A DNA stretch of 64,000 nt, from positions 62,001 to 126,000 of the forward strand of contig NZ_QQAR01000009.1 of assembly GCF_003350375.1 (NCBI RefSeq), written 5' to 3'. Positions 41,589 to 51,045 of this stretch are shown piece after piece (within the stretch, counting starts at the first letter, position 1; every line of letters begins with the position of its first letter). Below the pieces are notes generated by a model that saw nothing but the letters and a program-made list of their open reading frames with translations, was not told the origin of the DNA and made no database searches. Source of the stretch: Flavobacterium sp. AG291 (GTDB taxonomy: Bacteria > Bacteroidota > Bacteroidia > Flavobacteriales > Flavobacteriaceae). The position numbers and the translations under genes are program-made.

Positions 41589-41623
41589 AAAATCAAAAAT
41601 CCTTTATTGTTTGTTTTATAAAG

Positions 41624-41668
41624 CTGCCCGCTCCCTCTCACCACTAATGGGAGGGAGCCTGTAGGCAG
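41624..41668 (+). promoter_or_regulatory. Long stem-loop inside the efflux operon
   Basis: CTGCC-GCTCCCTC pairs with GAGGGAGC-...-GGCAG, between the RND and OMF genes. It has no T-run, so it is unlikely to be a full terminator and may set a processing point or lower OMF expression. Confidence 0.55.
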
Positions 41669-41708
41669 TGCCAATGAAGGGTAACTTAAAATATACCACC
41701 ATTTAAAA

Positions 41709-43121
41709 ATGAGAACGTATAATATTTATCTGCTCTTTACAGCATTACTGATACTTACAGGCTGTAAAGTGTCTAAAGATATTGAAACACCGCAGCCTGA
41801 GCTTCCGCAGCAATACAGGAATGCGGCGGCAAGTACCGATACTACCAGTATCGCTACGATTGACTGGAAGCAATTCTTTCCTGATGTAACACTTCAGGGA
41901 CTTATTGACAAAGCCATAAATAACAATTATGATATGCAGAAGGCCCTTAAGAATATTGAGGCAGCCCAACTGCAGTTCAGGCAGACAAAATGGAATAATG
42001 TACCACAGCTTAGCCTTGGCGTGACGGCTAATACATCTATTCCGTCACAAAACAGCCTTAACGGTATCAGCCTTAACAACTTTTTGAATACAAGCCATAT
42101 TGAAGATTATAACGCTGGAGGTAATCTTTCATGGGAAGCTGATATTTGGGGTAAACTAAGGGGCCGTAAAAAAGAAGCACTGAACCAGTACCTGAAATCG
42201 GAAGAGGCTAGAAAACTGGTACAGACCAACCTGGTTGCAGGAGTGGCGCAGGGGTATTACAACCTGCTGATGTTAGACCAGCAACTCGCTGTTGCCAAAA
42301 AGAACCTTGAATTGAACGAGCATACGCTACGTATCGTAAAAATGCAGTTCGAATCAGGTCAGGTAACATCGCTGGCGGTACAGCAGACAGAAACACAACG
42401 CCTGAAAGCAGCACAGATAGTGCCAATGCTTGAAAAAGAGATCATCATTCAGGAAAATGGATTAAGCATACTTACCGGTGCGCTTCCGGCGGAGATTTCG
42501 CGAAGCAGCACACTAGATCTTACGCCATTGCTAACAGAACTATCAACAGGAGTTCCATCATCAATCATCAGTCACAGGCCGGATGTGAAAGCATCAGAAT
42601 ATGAACTTGCATCGGCCAACGCAAGAGTAGGTATAACTAAAGCATCAATGTACCCGGCATTGAATATTACAGCTGCGGGTGGGCTAAATTCATTTAAATC
42701 AAATAACTGGTTTAATATGCCTGCCTCTTTATTTGGTATGGTGGCCGGTAGCGTTACGCAGCCACTGTTGCAAAGAAAGCAGCTTCGTACACAGTACGAA
42801 ATAGCCAAAGTAGAGCGTGAAAAAGCCGTGATTGCCTTCAGGCAGTCGGTGCTAAATGCTGTAGGAGAGGTATCTGATGCTTTAGTAAAAGTAGAGAAGC
42901 TTAAACAGGAGCAGGAGTTTGCGGCAGATAGAGTGGCCAACCTGCAAAAAGCGACAACAAATGCCGATATGCTGTTTAAAAGCGGCATGGCCAATTATCT
43001 GGAAGTGATTACAGCACAGGGAAATGTGCTGCAAAGCGAACTGGATCTGGCAGCATTAAAAAGAGACCAGCTTAACGCTGTGGCCCAGTTATACAGGTCA
43101 CTTGGCGGAGGCTGGAGATAA
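41709..43121 (+). CDS. TolC/OprM-type outer-membrane efflux protein (NodT family)
   Basis: 470 residues. Lipoprotein signal YLLFTALLILTGC with lipobox cysteine near residue 19. Two OEP repeats follow (about 60-240 and 270-460), each with long helices forming the periplasmic tunnel: LIDKAINNNYDMQKALKNIEAAQLQFRQ, NLSWEADIWGKLRG, HRPDVKASEYELASANARVGITKASMYPAL. The C-terminal block LYRSLGGGW is characteristic of the NodT/OprM family. It forms the outer-membrane channel of the tripartite pump with the two genes before it. A strong terminator ends the operon. Confidence 0.95.
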   Translation: MRTYNIYLLFTALLILTGCKVSKDIETPQPELPQQYRNAAASTDTTSIATIDWKQFFPDVTLQGLIDKAINNNYDMQKALKNIEAAQLQFRQTKWNNVPQLSLGVTANTSIPSQNSLNGISLNNFLNTSHIEDYNAGGNLSWEADIWGKLRGRKKEALNQYLKSEEARKLVQTNLVAGVAQGYYNLLMLDQQLAVAKKNLELNEHTLRIVKMQFESGQVTSLAVQQTETQRLKAAQIVPMLEKEIIIQENGLSILTGALPAEISRSSTLDLTPLLTELSTGVPSSIISHRPDVKASEYELASANARVGITKASMYPALNITAAGGLNSFKSNNWFNMPASLFGMVAGSVTQPLLQRKQLRTQYEIAKVEREKAVIAFRQSVLNAVGEVSDALVKVEKLKQEQEFAADRVANLQKATTNADMLFKSGMANYLEVITAQGNVLQSELDLAALKRDQLNAVAQLYRSLGGGWR

Positions 43122-43145
43122 TGGTGTTATTGTTTTAAGTGGAAG

Positions 43146-43176
43146 AAACCCTTCTCTGCATTGCAGGGGAGGGTTT
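43146..43176 (+). terminator. Terminator of the efflux operon
   Basis: AAACCCTTCTCTGC/GCAGGGGAGGGTTTT stem with G-T pairs and a 3-nt loop, 25 nt after the OMF stop codon. Confidence 0.8.
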
Positions 43177-43243
43177 TGTTATTTAATTGTCTTTGCGGGT
43201 ACAGATTGCAAATCCGTGCTATCGGGGTTGCCGGGGTAAAAAA

Positions 43244-43810
43244 CTATTTAGATTTTGTTACTCTGTTAGGTAGTACACTATCAACAAAAAGTTTATATGA
43301 CTCAATTCTTTTTTCTCTTTTTTTTGTAACTGTCATTAGTTCATTTTCTAAATCAGCCACAGGATCCCAATCGTTATATACTTTCTTTTTAATTTTATAT
43401 TTTGAAGATAATTTTTCTGCTAATCGATATGCCACTAGCCCAAATTTACAATAATAGAATTTGCGTTCCTCAAACCAGTCTTCAAAATCAGGAGGGATAG
43501 ATATATTTGATGCAAATTCAATGGCTCTATTTCCAGTTTCAATATCAGAAGGAAAAGAGAGTATTTTATACATCAACTCAGGATTAATACTTTTCCAATC
43601 CACGTCCTCTGGGAATATTGGAGGCTCAGGTGTTTTTACTTGCGGCTCTAGAAAACCTTCTTGAGATCTCTGCCCGTAAGATAGACCATCGTCTTTCACT
43701 ACATTAACGCAATCAATTAAAAACTTATCAAGAATACATACAATACGGATGGCTAAGTATTTAGCATTCCTTTTTTGAGATAACTTATCTGTCCAATAAG
43801 TTTGAAACAA
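43244..43810 (-). CDS. Orphan protein, probably membrane-anchored, start unclear
   Basis: 188 residues counted from a TTG. The frame is open further upstream to 43866 and this extra part encodes a convincing transmembrane helix (AIFGLIGVFIGSIISLF), but it has no ATG, GTG or TTG. A nearby ATG (43855) is in another frame, which suggests a frameshift or a non-standard start. The soluble part is charged, with FEDWFEERKFYYCKFGLVAYRLAEKLSSKYKIKKK. I recognise no family; a membrane-anchored helical protein of an accessory region is likely. It is AT-rich compared with the neighbouring pump genes. Confidence 0.5.
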   Translation of the reverse strand: MFQTYWTDKLSQKRNAKYLAIRIVCILDKFLIDCVNVVKDDGLSYGQRSQEGFLEPQVKTPEPPIFPEDVDWKSINPELMYKILSFPSDIETGNRAIEFASNISIPPDFEDWFEERKFYYCKFGLVAYRLAEKLSSKYKIKKKVYNDWDPVADLENELMTVTKKREKRIESYKLFVDSVLPNRVTKSK

Positions 43811-43917
43811 AGAAATTATAGAGCCTATGAATACTCCAATAAGACCAAATATTGCTTCTGTCCATTTATGGATTAATTAATGTTTGTAATTGTTTATATA
43901 TATTGCTGTCTGCCTCC

Positions 43918-44106
43918 CTAAATAATTAACAGATGTTTTATTCTCTGTTCTTCTTGTTCTTTGGAATGCTTTGTGTTTTCAATTGCTGAGCCTGTTGGCG
44001 TGCCATCGCTAAAGTAACAGGCGATTGCTTGGATAGTTGTTCCAAACCTAACTTCGCTCTTTCCTGAAAGGACATTGTTGAGTTCATGTTTCAATTGATT
44101 TAGCAA
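43918..44106 (-). pseudogene. N-terminal fragment resembling a polyvalent-protein kinase-like domain
   Basis: 62 residues from a TTG. The stretch VLSGKSEVRFGTTIQAIACYF and KHSKEQEEQRIKHL resembles the N-terminus of putative polyvalent protein kinase domain proteins found on Bacteroidota integrative elements and plasmids, which normally continue for about 180 more residues. Here the frame stops right after KHLLII. I therefore read it as a truncated remnant of a mobile-element gene. The match is from memory of the family and was not searched. Alternatively it is an independent small protein. Confidence 0.45.
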
Positions 44107-44136
44107 TGATAAATATAATGAAAACTTTAAAAGTTA

Positions 44137-44180
44137 ACCACCCCGGCTTTCAGCCACCCCTCCGAAGGAGGGGAAACCTA
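44137..44180. repeat. CCCCTCC-GAA-GGAGGGG palindromic intergenic sequence
   Basis: A short G/C-run hairpin near 44155-44174 in otherwise AT-rich sequence, of the same kind as those at 2905-3032. It is a common dispersed type in flavobacterial spacers. Confidence 0.5.
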
Positions 44181-44215
44181 CTCTTGCTAACTTTCCGGCA
44201 ACAATGATCCACAAA

Positions 44216-44243
44216 AAAACTCCGAAGTTTCCTCCGGAGTTTT
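44216..44243 (-). terminator. Terminator of rny
   Basis: ACTCCG/CGGAGT stem on the minus strand followed by seven T, 20 nt after the rny stop. Confidence 0.8.
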
Positions 44244-44265
44244 ATATTTCTAAAGCATTAGCTTT

Positions 44266-45828
44266 TTATTTAGCAATATTAACCGCTCTGGTTTCCCTGA
44301 TAACGGTAATCTTAACCTGACCAGGATACGTCATTTCGGTTTGGATCTTGTGAGAGATCTCGAAAGAAAGATTAGCCGCCATATCGTCGGTTACTTTTTC
44401 GCTTTCTACGATCACACGAAGCTCACGTCCTGCCTGGATAGCATAAGCACTCTTAACACCCTGGAATCCGTAAGCGATATCCTCAAGGTCTTTAAGACGC
44501 TGTATGTATGAGTCAAGAACCTGTCTTCTTGCACCCGGTCTTGCACCAGAGATGGCATCACACACCTGAACGATAGGCGATAGTAATGATTTCATTTCTA
44601 TTTCGTCGTGGTGAGCACCAATTGCGTTGCATACCTCTTCTTTCTCACCATATTTCTCAGCCCACTGCATACCAAGTAGTGCGTGTGGAAGGTCACTTTC
44701 AGCATCCGGTACTTTACCGATATCGTGTAACAGACCCGCTCTTTTAGCAAGTTTAACGTTAAGTCCAAGTTCAGCAGCCATGATACCACAAAGTTTAGCA
44801 ACTTCTCTTGAGTGTTGTAGTAAATTTTGTCCGTATGACGAACGGTATTTCATACGGCCAACGATTTTGATAAGCTCAGGGTGTAATCCGTGTATACCAA
44901 GATCGATTACGGCACGTTTACCAACTTCGATAATCTCGTCTTCGATCTGTTTTGTAGTTTTAGCAACAACTTCTTCGATACGTGCAGGGTGAATCCTACC
45001 GTCTGTTACAAGTTTGTGAAGTGAAAGGCGTGCGATTTCCCTTCTTACAGGGTCAAAGCATGAAAGGATAATTGCCTCCGGAGTATCGTCAACGATGATC
45101 TCTACACCTGTAGCAGCTTCAAGCGCACGGATGTTACGTCCTTCACGGCCAATAATACGTCCTTTTACATCATCCGATTCGATGTTGAATACAGATACAC
45201 AGTTTTCTACTGCTTCTTCAGTACCTACACGCTGAATAGTGCTGATGATGATTTTTTTGGCTTCCTGCTGTGCAGTAAGCTTAGCCTCTTCGATAGTCTC
45301 CTGAATGTGAGACATAGCAGCTGTTTTTGCTTCAGCTCTTAAGCTTTCCACAAGTTGGTTTTTAGCTTCGTCAGCAGAAAGGCCAGAGATTACCTCAAGT
45401 TGCTCTACCTGGCTTTTATGAAGCTTGTCTATTTCGTGTTGCTTTTTGTCAAGATATTCGATACGCGAGTTATAGTCAGCTATTTTAGCTTCAGCCTCAT
45501 CGTTTACTTTTTTAGTCTTGGCAAGCTCGTTAGATACCTGCGATTCTTTATCTCTTGTTCTTTTCTCAGCTTCAGCGATTTTTCTGTCTTTGGCTAAGAT
45601 AACCTGCTCGTGCTCGGCTTTTAGCTCAAGGAATTTTTCCTTAGCCCTAAGCTCTTTGTCTTTTTTTATGTTGTCACCCTCTTTGGTAGCATCTTTTATG
45701 ATGTTAGAGGCCTCTTTTTTCGCATTTTTTATCAGGGTTGACACATTTTTCTTCTCCAGGAACTTCGCGACCCCAAATCCTGCCGCTACTCCTACAATCC
45801 CGATAATTATTATTAAAGCTATATCCAT
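44266..45828 (-). CDS. rny: Ribonuclease Y
   Basis: 520 residues. N-terminal membrane anchor ([22 protein letters not shown]), then a long coiled coil of about 170 residues rich in K, E and A, then a KH domain ([30 protein letters not shown], about 218-250), and an HD metal-dependent phosphohydrolase domain with the signature GLLHDIGK and the HHDE pair (GAHHDEIE). It is a membrane-bound endoribonuclease that starts mRNA decay. Length and domains match the family exactly. It lies downstream of zapA and a candidate 6S RNA on the same strand. Confidence 0.97.
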   Translation of the reverse strand: MDIALIIIIGIVGVAAGFGVAKFLEKKNVSTLIKNAKKEASNIIKDATKEGDNIKKDKELRAKEKFLELKAEHEQVILAKDRKIAEAEKRTRDKESQVSNELAKTKKVNDEAEAKIADYNSRIEYLDKKQHEIDKLHKSQVEQLEVISGLSADEAKNQLVESLRAEAKTAAMSHIQETIEEAKLTAQQEAKKIIISTIQRVGTEEAVENCVSVFNIESDDVKGRIIGREGRNIRALEAATGVEIIVDDTPEAIILSCFDPVRREIARLSLHKLVTDGRIHPARIEEVVAKTTKQIEDEIIEVGKRAVIDLGIHGLHPELIKIVGRMKYRSSYGQNLLQHSREVAKLCGIMAAELGLNVKLAKRAGLLHDIGKVPDAESDLPHALLGMQWAEKYGEKEEVCNAIGAHHDEIEMKSLLSPIVQVCDAISGARPGARRQVLDSYIQRLKDLEDIAYGFQGVKSAYAIQAGRELRVIVESEKVTDDMAANLSFEISHKIQTEMTYPGQVKITVIRETRAVNIAK

Positions 45829-45857
45829 TTAGATTTTGTTTGGTTGTTTTTAAATAT

Positions 45858-45999
45858 AAAAAAAAGCCCACATCAGAAGAATTGTATAAACTCGTATTGA
45901 CAAGTTTTGGGCTAACAAGCTGTTCTAGGATCTGCTCAAGGCAGCATGCTATAGTAGCGACGATTCACCCATTTTAAAGAATTGGCGTTGAGTTTATCA
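45858..45999 (-). ncRNA. ssrS: 6S RNA candidate (6S-Flavo type)
   Basis: A non-coding, transcribed-looking stretch between zapA and rny on their strand. An 8-bp end-closing pair ATAAACTC/GAGTTTAT (45990-45997 with 45886-45893) encloses small hairpins (GCTA-CTA-TAGC, CTGC-CTTGA-GCAG). A terminator AGCCCA/TGGGCT with a T-run follows (45858-45913). A long closed rod with a central bubble is the 6S form, which binds RNA polymerase; Rfam has a 6S-Flavo family, and zapA neighbours the 6S gene in other bacteria. The exact 5' end is uncertain. Confidence 0.6.
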
Positions 46000-46051
46000 A
46001 ATTTGTACTAATGTAGGCAGTATTTTTGACGTATGTAAAGAACGTATTTTA

Positions 46052-46345
46052 TTATTTAGAGAGAAGCTCATCAGCTCTTTCATTCATTTTTTTAAGCCTT
46101 TCAAAAGCTTCTTCCAGGTCGGCAGATTTATCGATCTGCTTTTGTTCTGCCTGCGATGCAAATTGTAATGCACACATGGCTAAGACGTCCTGTTTATCGC
46201 GAACTGCATAGTTTTCTTCAAACTGCCTGATCATGGCATCAATCTTCTTAGAAGCGCTTCGTAAGCCTTCTTCCTGCGCCGGATCTACATTTAAAGGGTA
46301 AACCCTGTCGGCAATTGATATTTTGATCTTCAGCTTATCGTCCAT
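46052..46345 (-). CDS. zapA: Cell division protein ZapA
   Basis: 97 residues, one ZapA domain. The N-terminal beta-strand region (LKIKISIADRVYPLNVDPAQEEGLRSASKKIDAMI) is typical, and the C-terminal half is a coiled coil (EQKQIDKSADLEEAFERLKKMNERADEL). ZapA binds FtsZ and stabilises the Z-ring. The gene lies 8 nt downstream of a small coiled-coil protein gene, with which it is certainly cotranscribed, and is followed by the 6S-type RNA. Confidence 0.92.
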   Translation of the reverse strand: MDDKLKIKISIADRVYPLNVDPAQEEGLRSASKKIDAMIRQFEENYAVRDKQDVLAMCALQFASQAEQKQIDKSADLEEAFERLKKMNERADELLSK

Positions 46346-46353
46346 CTTCTGTC

Positions 46354-46653
46354 TTAATCAGAGAGCTGCGCTATGCAATAATCAATTTCGCGGATCAATG
46401 AATTTATTTTGAGTTTTGTTTCTCTTTTATTGTCGTCACTGCCCAGTAATGAGTTGGCCATCCTAAGAGATTCATTTTGCTGTTTAAGCAATGCAATCTC
46501 CTCACTTTGCCTGCTTAAGGCCAAAGCTGACCGGGAAACCTCGTTTTCCAACCCCTGATTTTCTGCCTGAAGCTGCTCCAGTTTTTGGGCAAGCTTTTCG
46601 AGTTTAACCTCAAGAGCATCAACTATTTCGGATAATCCGTTCATAACAGTCAA
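46354..46653 (-). CDS. Small coiled-coil protein upstream of zapA
   Basis: 99 residues, nearly all a heptad-repeat coiled coil (IVDALEVKLEKLAQKLEQLQAENQGLENEV). Conserved in this position upstream of zapA in related genomes. Size and predicted fold resemble ZapB, the coiled-coil division factor that associates with ZapA, but no direct sequence signature proves this. An alternative is a general structural coiled coil. The short 8-nt gap to zapA supports a joint role in cell division. Confidence 0.75.
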   Translation of the reverse strand: MTVMNGLSEIVDALEVKLEKLAQKLEQLQAENQGLENEVSRSALALSRQSEEIALLKQQNESLRMANSLLGSDDNKRETKLKINSLIREIDYCIAQLSD

Positions 46654-46821
46654 CTTTCATTACATGATTTTACAAAGTTAATATTACTTTAATTAGAAAC
46701 AATAGTTTAAGGAAAAATTATGCGAAAAATTTCGTAAAGGTGTAATAAATTGGAGGGGAAAGAGTTATAAGTTTATCTAAAAGCCCGAGGTTATTTTTGT
46801 GCTTTTTTATATTTTAGCCCT

Positions 46822-48540
46822 ATGAGATTACTTCTTTTATCCTTACTTATTTCCTTTTCTGTTTGGGCGCAGAACCCTTATCCGCAAGACTATTTCCGTT
46901 CGCCAATGGATATACCTATCCATCCGTCGGGAACTTTTGGAGAATTGCGTACGAATCACTTTCATTCCGGACTCGACTTCCGTACCGAACAGCGTGAAGG
47001 CCTTTCAGTTTTTGCTGCAGCCGATGGATATGTTTCACGTATAAAAGTTTCCTCTTTTGGCTATGGCACTGTATTGTATATCGATCATCCTAATGGCTAC
47101 ACTACTGTATATGCACATCTTAGTGCTTATGCTGATAAGATAGAGTCTTACGTAAGGGCTAAGCAGTATGAGAAGAAATCTTTTGAAATAGAGTTGTTTC
47201 CAAAAAGGGACGAGATTAAGGTGACTAAAGGTGAACTTGTTGGGCTTTCAGGAAATACAGGAGGTTCAGGAGGACCACACCTTCATTTTGAAGTGCGTGA
47301 TACTAAAACGGAATGGGTTATCAATCCGTTGCTTTTTGGTCTGGATAAAAAAATGGAAGATAAAAAAGCGCCATCTTTTCACGGATTGCTGGCTTATCCT
47401 TTGAGCAGCGATGCTGTTGTGGATGAATCGGCAAAGCCGGTAACTGTAAATGTAAAGATGCAGGCCGACGGGACTTATCTTGCCGATAAGATTCTTGCAA
47501 AAGGAAAAATTGGAATTGAGATCAGCGCTACAGATAAATCTACAGGTAGCGTTGGGAATAACGGTATTTATAAGATGGAAACATTTTATAACGGCACTCC
47601 GGGATTTGGTTATACCTTCAATACTTTTGCTTTTAATGAAGGGCGTTATATTAATAATTTTATCGATTATCCTAAGTACTACTATACGGGTCAGCGTTTC
47701 CAGAAATTGTTTTACCGAACGCCTTATCCTTTTTCAATGATAAAAGGTAATACTACCAATGGACAGATTGAAGTTAAACCCGGAGAAACTCAAAATTACA
47801 GGATAGTAGTGAGTGATTATCACGGCAATAAGACAACAATAAACGGGAGTATAGAATATTCCGATAAACCTGCAGAGGTAACGGAGGTAAAAAATATTAC
47901 CCCTTATCTGGTAAAAGCGACTAACGATAATAATTATTCTAAGAACAATATATCGGTATTTGTTCCGGCAAATTCTTTTTATGAGGATTTTTACATGGAT
48001 CTTGATGTAAAAGATTCTATACTATACATTAACAACGAGTCGGTTCCGGTACATACCCCAATCACGGTTTCGTTTGATGTTAAAGGAATGTCGAAAGAAG
48101 TACTCCAAAAAACATTCATTGCCACGTTTAACGAAAAGAAACTGTCGTATAATGCAAGTGTGGTTGAAGACGGCAGAATGTCAGCAAAAGTAAAAACATT
48201 AGGTAATTATAAACTGGCGCAGGATTATAATCCTCCAAAAATATACAGTCCGAGTTTTACGCCGGGCAAGTGGCTTACTAAAAATAAGCAATTTAATTTG
48301 AAGGTTAGCGACGACCGTTCAGGCATTGCAACAATAGATGCGTGGCTAAATGGTAAATGGATACTTATGCATTATGATTATAAGACCAGGGTTATCTTCC
48401 ATAATTTCAGTGATGGTGTAGTTGATGAAGGGCGAAATGATTTAAAGGTTACCGTTACTGATAATGTGGGAAATTCTGCTACCTTTGAGACGCATTTTTT
48501 CAGAACACAAAACCCAACCTCTGTTGAAAACAATAAATAA
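46822..48540 (+). CDS. M23 family metallopeptidase, exported
   Basis: 572 residues with a signal peptide (LLLLSLLISFSVWAQ). The M23/LytM catalytic domain is at about 40-165: zinc ligands H48 and D52 (HFHSGLDF) and H153 in GPHLHFEV, with H155 also essential. The remaining 400 residues contain Ig-like beta-sandwich modules. Such enzymes cleave glycyl or other peptide links in peptidoglycan or proteins. Its stop lies inside the start region of the TonB receptor gene, so the two are cotranscribed and coupled. A TATTTTTG -7 box is at 46792-46799. Confidence 0.93.
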   Translation: MRLLLLSLLISFSVWAQNPYPQDYFRSPMDIPIHPSGTFGELRTNHFHSGLDFRTEQREGLSVFAAADGYVSRIKVSSFGYGTVLYIDHPNGYTTVYAHLSAYADKIESYVRAKQYEKKSFEIELFPKRDEIKVTKGELVGLSGNTGGSGGPHLHFEVRDTKTEWVINPLLFGLDKKMEDKKAPSFHGLLAYPLSSDAVVDESAKPVTVNVKMQADGTYLADKILAKGKIGIEISATDKSTGSVGNNGIYKMETFYNGTPGFGYTFNTFAFNEGRYINNFIDYPKYYYTGQRFQKLFYRTPYPFSMIKGNTTNGQIEVKPGETQNYRIVVSDYHGNKTTINGSIEYSDKPAEVTEVKNITPYLVKATNDNNYSKNNISVFVPANSFYEDFYMDLDVKDSILYINNESVPVHTPITVSFDVKGMSKEVLQKTFIATFNEKKLSYNASVVEDGRMSAKVKTLGNYKLAQDYNPPKIYSPSFTPGKWLTKNKQFNLKVSDDRSGIATIDAWLNGKWILMHYDYKTRVIFHNFSDGVVDEGRNDLKVTVTDNVGNSATFETHFFRTQNPTSVENNK

Positions 48541-51001
48541 ACTTTTTGCGCTGTTGTTCTTAGTATTCAGTGCCAATGCTTTTGCACAAAATAAAGCTCT
48601 TATATATGGAGTGCTTTTAGATGAAAGCCGTCAGCCTGTGGAAGGTGTTAGTATTTCCTTTGATGACAATGGCGAGAAAGGCCATGCAGTATCGGATAAG
48701 ACAGGGGCTTATAAGCTTGAGATACCGGCAGGGAGAGAAATCATTATTTCCTATAACCACGTAAGTTTTATACCGGCTTCGGTGCCAATTACATTACCTC
48801 CGGGGAAAAAAGGTGAGATTAACGCGATTCTTGAGTCTTCAAGTAAACAACTCCAGGGAGTTACAATTACAGGAGAAACAAGCCGCCAGAGGATCATTGG
48901 GCTTACAAGAATATCTCCTGAAGTGATCAGGAATATTCCGGGGGCTAATGCAGGAGTTGAGAATATAGTAAAGTTATTGGGAGGTAACTCAAATAACGAA
49001 ATGAGTACCCAATATGCTGTTCGTGGGGGTAGTTATGATGAAAACCTTGTATATGTTGAAGATATTGAAATATACCGTCCGTTCCTGATCCGTTCAGGGC
49101 AACAGGAAGGGCTTAGTTTTACCAATACATCAATGGTTGAGAATGTAGAGTTTTCAGCAGGAGGTTTTCAGGCGAAGTATGGCGATAAAATGTCATCGGT
49201 ATTGGATATTAGCTACAGAAGACCAACAAGATTTGGCGTTCAGGCAGAGGCAAGCTTCCTGGGAGGTAGTGTAACAGCTGATGCCATCTCTAAAAACCAA
49301 AAATGGAGTGGTATTATTGGTGCCCGTTATCGTGATAACAGTCTGCTGGTTAATAGCCAACAAACAGAATCAAACTACAAGCCAACGTTTACCGATGTGC
49401 AGGCTATGGTTAATTTTACACCTTCGTCAAAATGGGAACTTAACTTTTTAGGGAATATCTCCCAAAACAAATACAACTATGAGCCGCTTTATCGCCAAAC
49501 CAATTTCGGAACTGTAGATGAACCTGTGGCATTGGTTATCTATTATGACGGTAAGGAAAAAGACCAGTATACAACTTACTTTGGAGCATTAAAATCAACT
49601 TACACTGTATCTGAAAATTTCCAGTTCAAGGTTATTGGATCCATTTATCATACGATGGAGCAGGAGTATTTCGACATCCTTGCACAGTATAATTTAGGTG
49701 AGGTTGATACCAATATTGGTTCAGATACTTTTGGACAAGTAAAAAATGCACGTGGTGTAGGCTCTCAGCTAAACCATGCTCGTAACAATCTTGATGCACT
49801 TATAGCTAATGCAGAGATTAAAGGGTACCATGTTATTAATAATAACCGATTGGAGTGGGGTGTAAAATACACTCATGAAGATATCCGTGACAGATTGTTA
49901 GAGTGGGAGGTTATTGATTCTGCCGGTTTCTCTATAAGGCCTCCTGTCGCTGATATTAAAAATGATCAGCCTTATGAACCATTCACAGGGCCACTTCTAC
50001 CTTATCAGGACGTAAGGGCCACTAATTTTACGCAAATAAACCGTTTTTCAGGATTTGCACAATGGAGTCACAGGACGAAAGTAGGTGAGGCCGATCTGTT
50101 TATCAATGCGGGAGCAAGAGCGCAATACTGGAAAGTTGGCGGAAATGTAGAAGGTAAAGGCCAGACTACCATCAGTCCAAGAGCGCAGCTAACCTTAAAG
50201 CCGGCCTGGGATATGGATATGCTTTTCCGTCTTTCGGGAGGTTTTTACAATCAGCCGCCATTCTATCGCGAATTGCGTGATTCACTGGGTCAGGTAAGAC
50301 CGGATGTAAAAGCACAGAAATCTATACATATAGTAGCGGGTAATGATTACAGCTTCAGGCTTTGGGAAAGACCATTCAAACTTGTTTCTGAGCTTTGGTA
50401 TAAAAAAATGGATGATGTAAATACCTATACGCTTGAAAATGTGCGTATGCGTTACCGCGCCAATAATGATGCTGTTGCCTATGCTTACGGACTTGATATG
50501 CGAATGAATGGTGAATTCGTTCCCGGTACTGAGTCATGGGTTAGTGTAGGATACATGAAAACGGAAGAAAATCTGAATGACAGAGGGTATATAGCCCGTC
50601 CAACGGATCAGAGGCTTAAGTTTGCCATCCTTTTCCAGGATTATGTGCCGAACATACCAAGCCTTAAGGTGTATCTTAATATGGTTTACAATACAGGTCT
50701 TCCGGGCGGTTCGCCTTCTTATGCCGATCCTTATCTGTATCAGTCACGCCTTAACGATTACCGTAGGGTAGATGCCGGTTTTGCATATGTTTTTGTTGAT
50801 TCTAAATCAGATTATCCTAAAGGGCACTGGCTTTCTGTTTTCAGGGATTTGTCACTGGGATTAGAGATATTTAACCTGTTCAATAATCAGAATGCTATTA
50901 CAAATACATGGGTGCGTGATGTGTATACCAAAAATCAGTATGGAGTGCCTAACTATCTTACGAGTCGTGTATTTAGCCTTAAGCTGAATGTAAGCATTTA
51001 A
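48524..51001 (+). CDS. TonB-dependent receptor with CarboxypepD_reg-like N-terminus
   Basis: 825 residues from TTG 48524, chosen because it gives a clean signal peptide (LKTINKLFALLFLVFSANAFAQ); upstream open codons belong to the M23 gene. Residues about 25-100 are a carboxypeptidase-regulatory-like domain (LDESRQPVEGVSISF), followed by a plug domain (NIPGANAGVENIVKLLGG, SYDENLVYVEDIEIY) and a 22-strand-type barrel to the end (VFSLKLNVSI). It imports a substrate across the outer membrane using TonB energy. No SusD partner is present. The start overlaps the M23 gene by 17 nt. Confidence 0.93.
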   Translation: MKTINKLFALLFLVFSANAFAQNKALIYGVLLDESRQPVEGVSISFDDNGEKGHAVSDKTGAYKLEIPAGREIIISYNHVSFIPASVPITLPPGKKGEINAILESSSKQLQGVTITGETSRQRIIGLTRISPEVIRNIPGANAGVENIVKLLGGNSNNEMSTQYAVRGGSYDENLVYVEDIEIYRPFLIRSGQQEGLSFTNTSMVENVEFSAGGFQAKYGDKMSSVLDISYRRPTRFGVQAEASFLGGSVTADAISKNQKWSGIIGARYRDNSLLVNSQQTESNYKPTFTDVQAMVNFTPSSKWELNFLGNISQNKYNYEPLYRQTNFGTVDEPVALVIYYDGKEKDQYTTYFGALKSTYTVSENFQFKVIGSIYHTMEQEYFDILAQYNLGEVDTNIGSDTFGQVKNARGVGSQLNHARNNLDALIANAEIKGYHVINNNRLEWGVKYTHEDIRDRLLEWEVIDSAGFSIRPPVADIKNDQPYEPFTGPLLPYQDVRATNFTQINRFSGFAQWSHRTKVGEADLFINAGARAQYWKVGGNVEGKGQTTISPRAQLTLKPAWDMDMLFRLSGGFYNQPPFYRELRDSLGQVRPDVKAQKSIHIVAGNDYSFRLWERPFKLVSELWYKKMDDVNTYTLENVRMRYRANNDAVAYAYGLDMRMNGEFVPGTESWVSVGYMKTEENLNDRGYIARPTDQRLKFAILFQDYVPNIPSLKVYLNMVYNTGLPGGSPSYADPYLYQSRLNDYRRVDAGFAYVFVDSKSDYPKGHWLSVFRDLSLGLEIFNLFNNQNAITNTWVRDVYTKNQYGVPNYLTSRVFSLKLNVSI

Positions 51002-51045
51002 TTTATTGAAACATTTTGCTTATTTTTGATATATATCCTTTTAAA

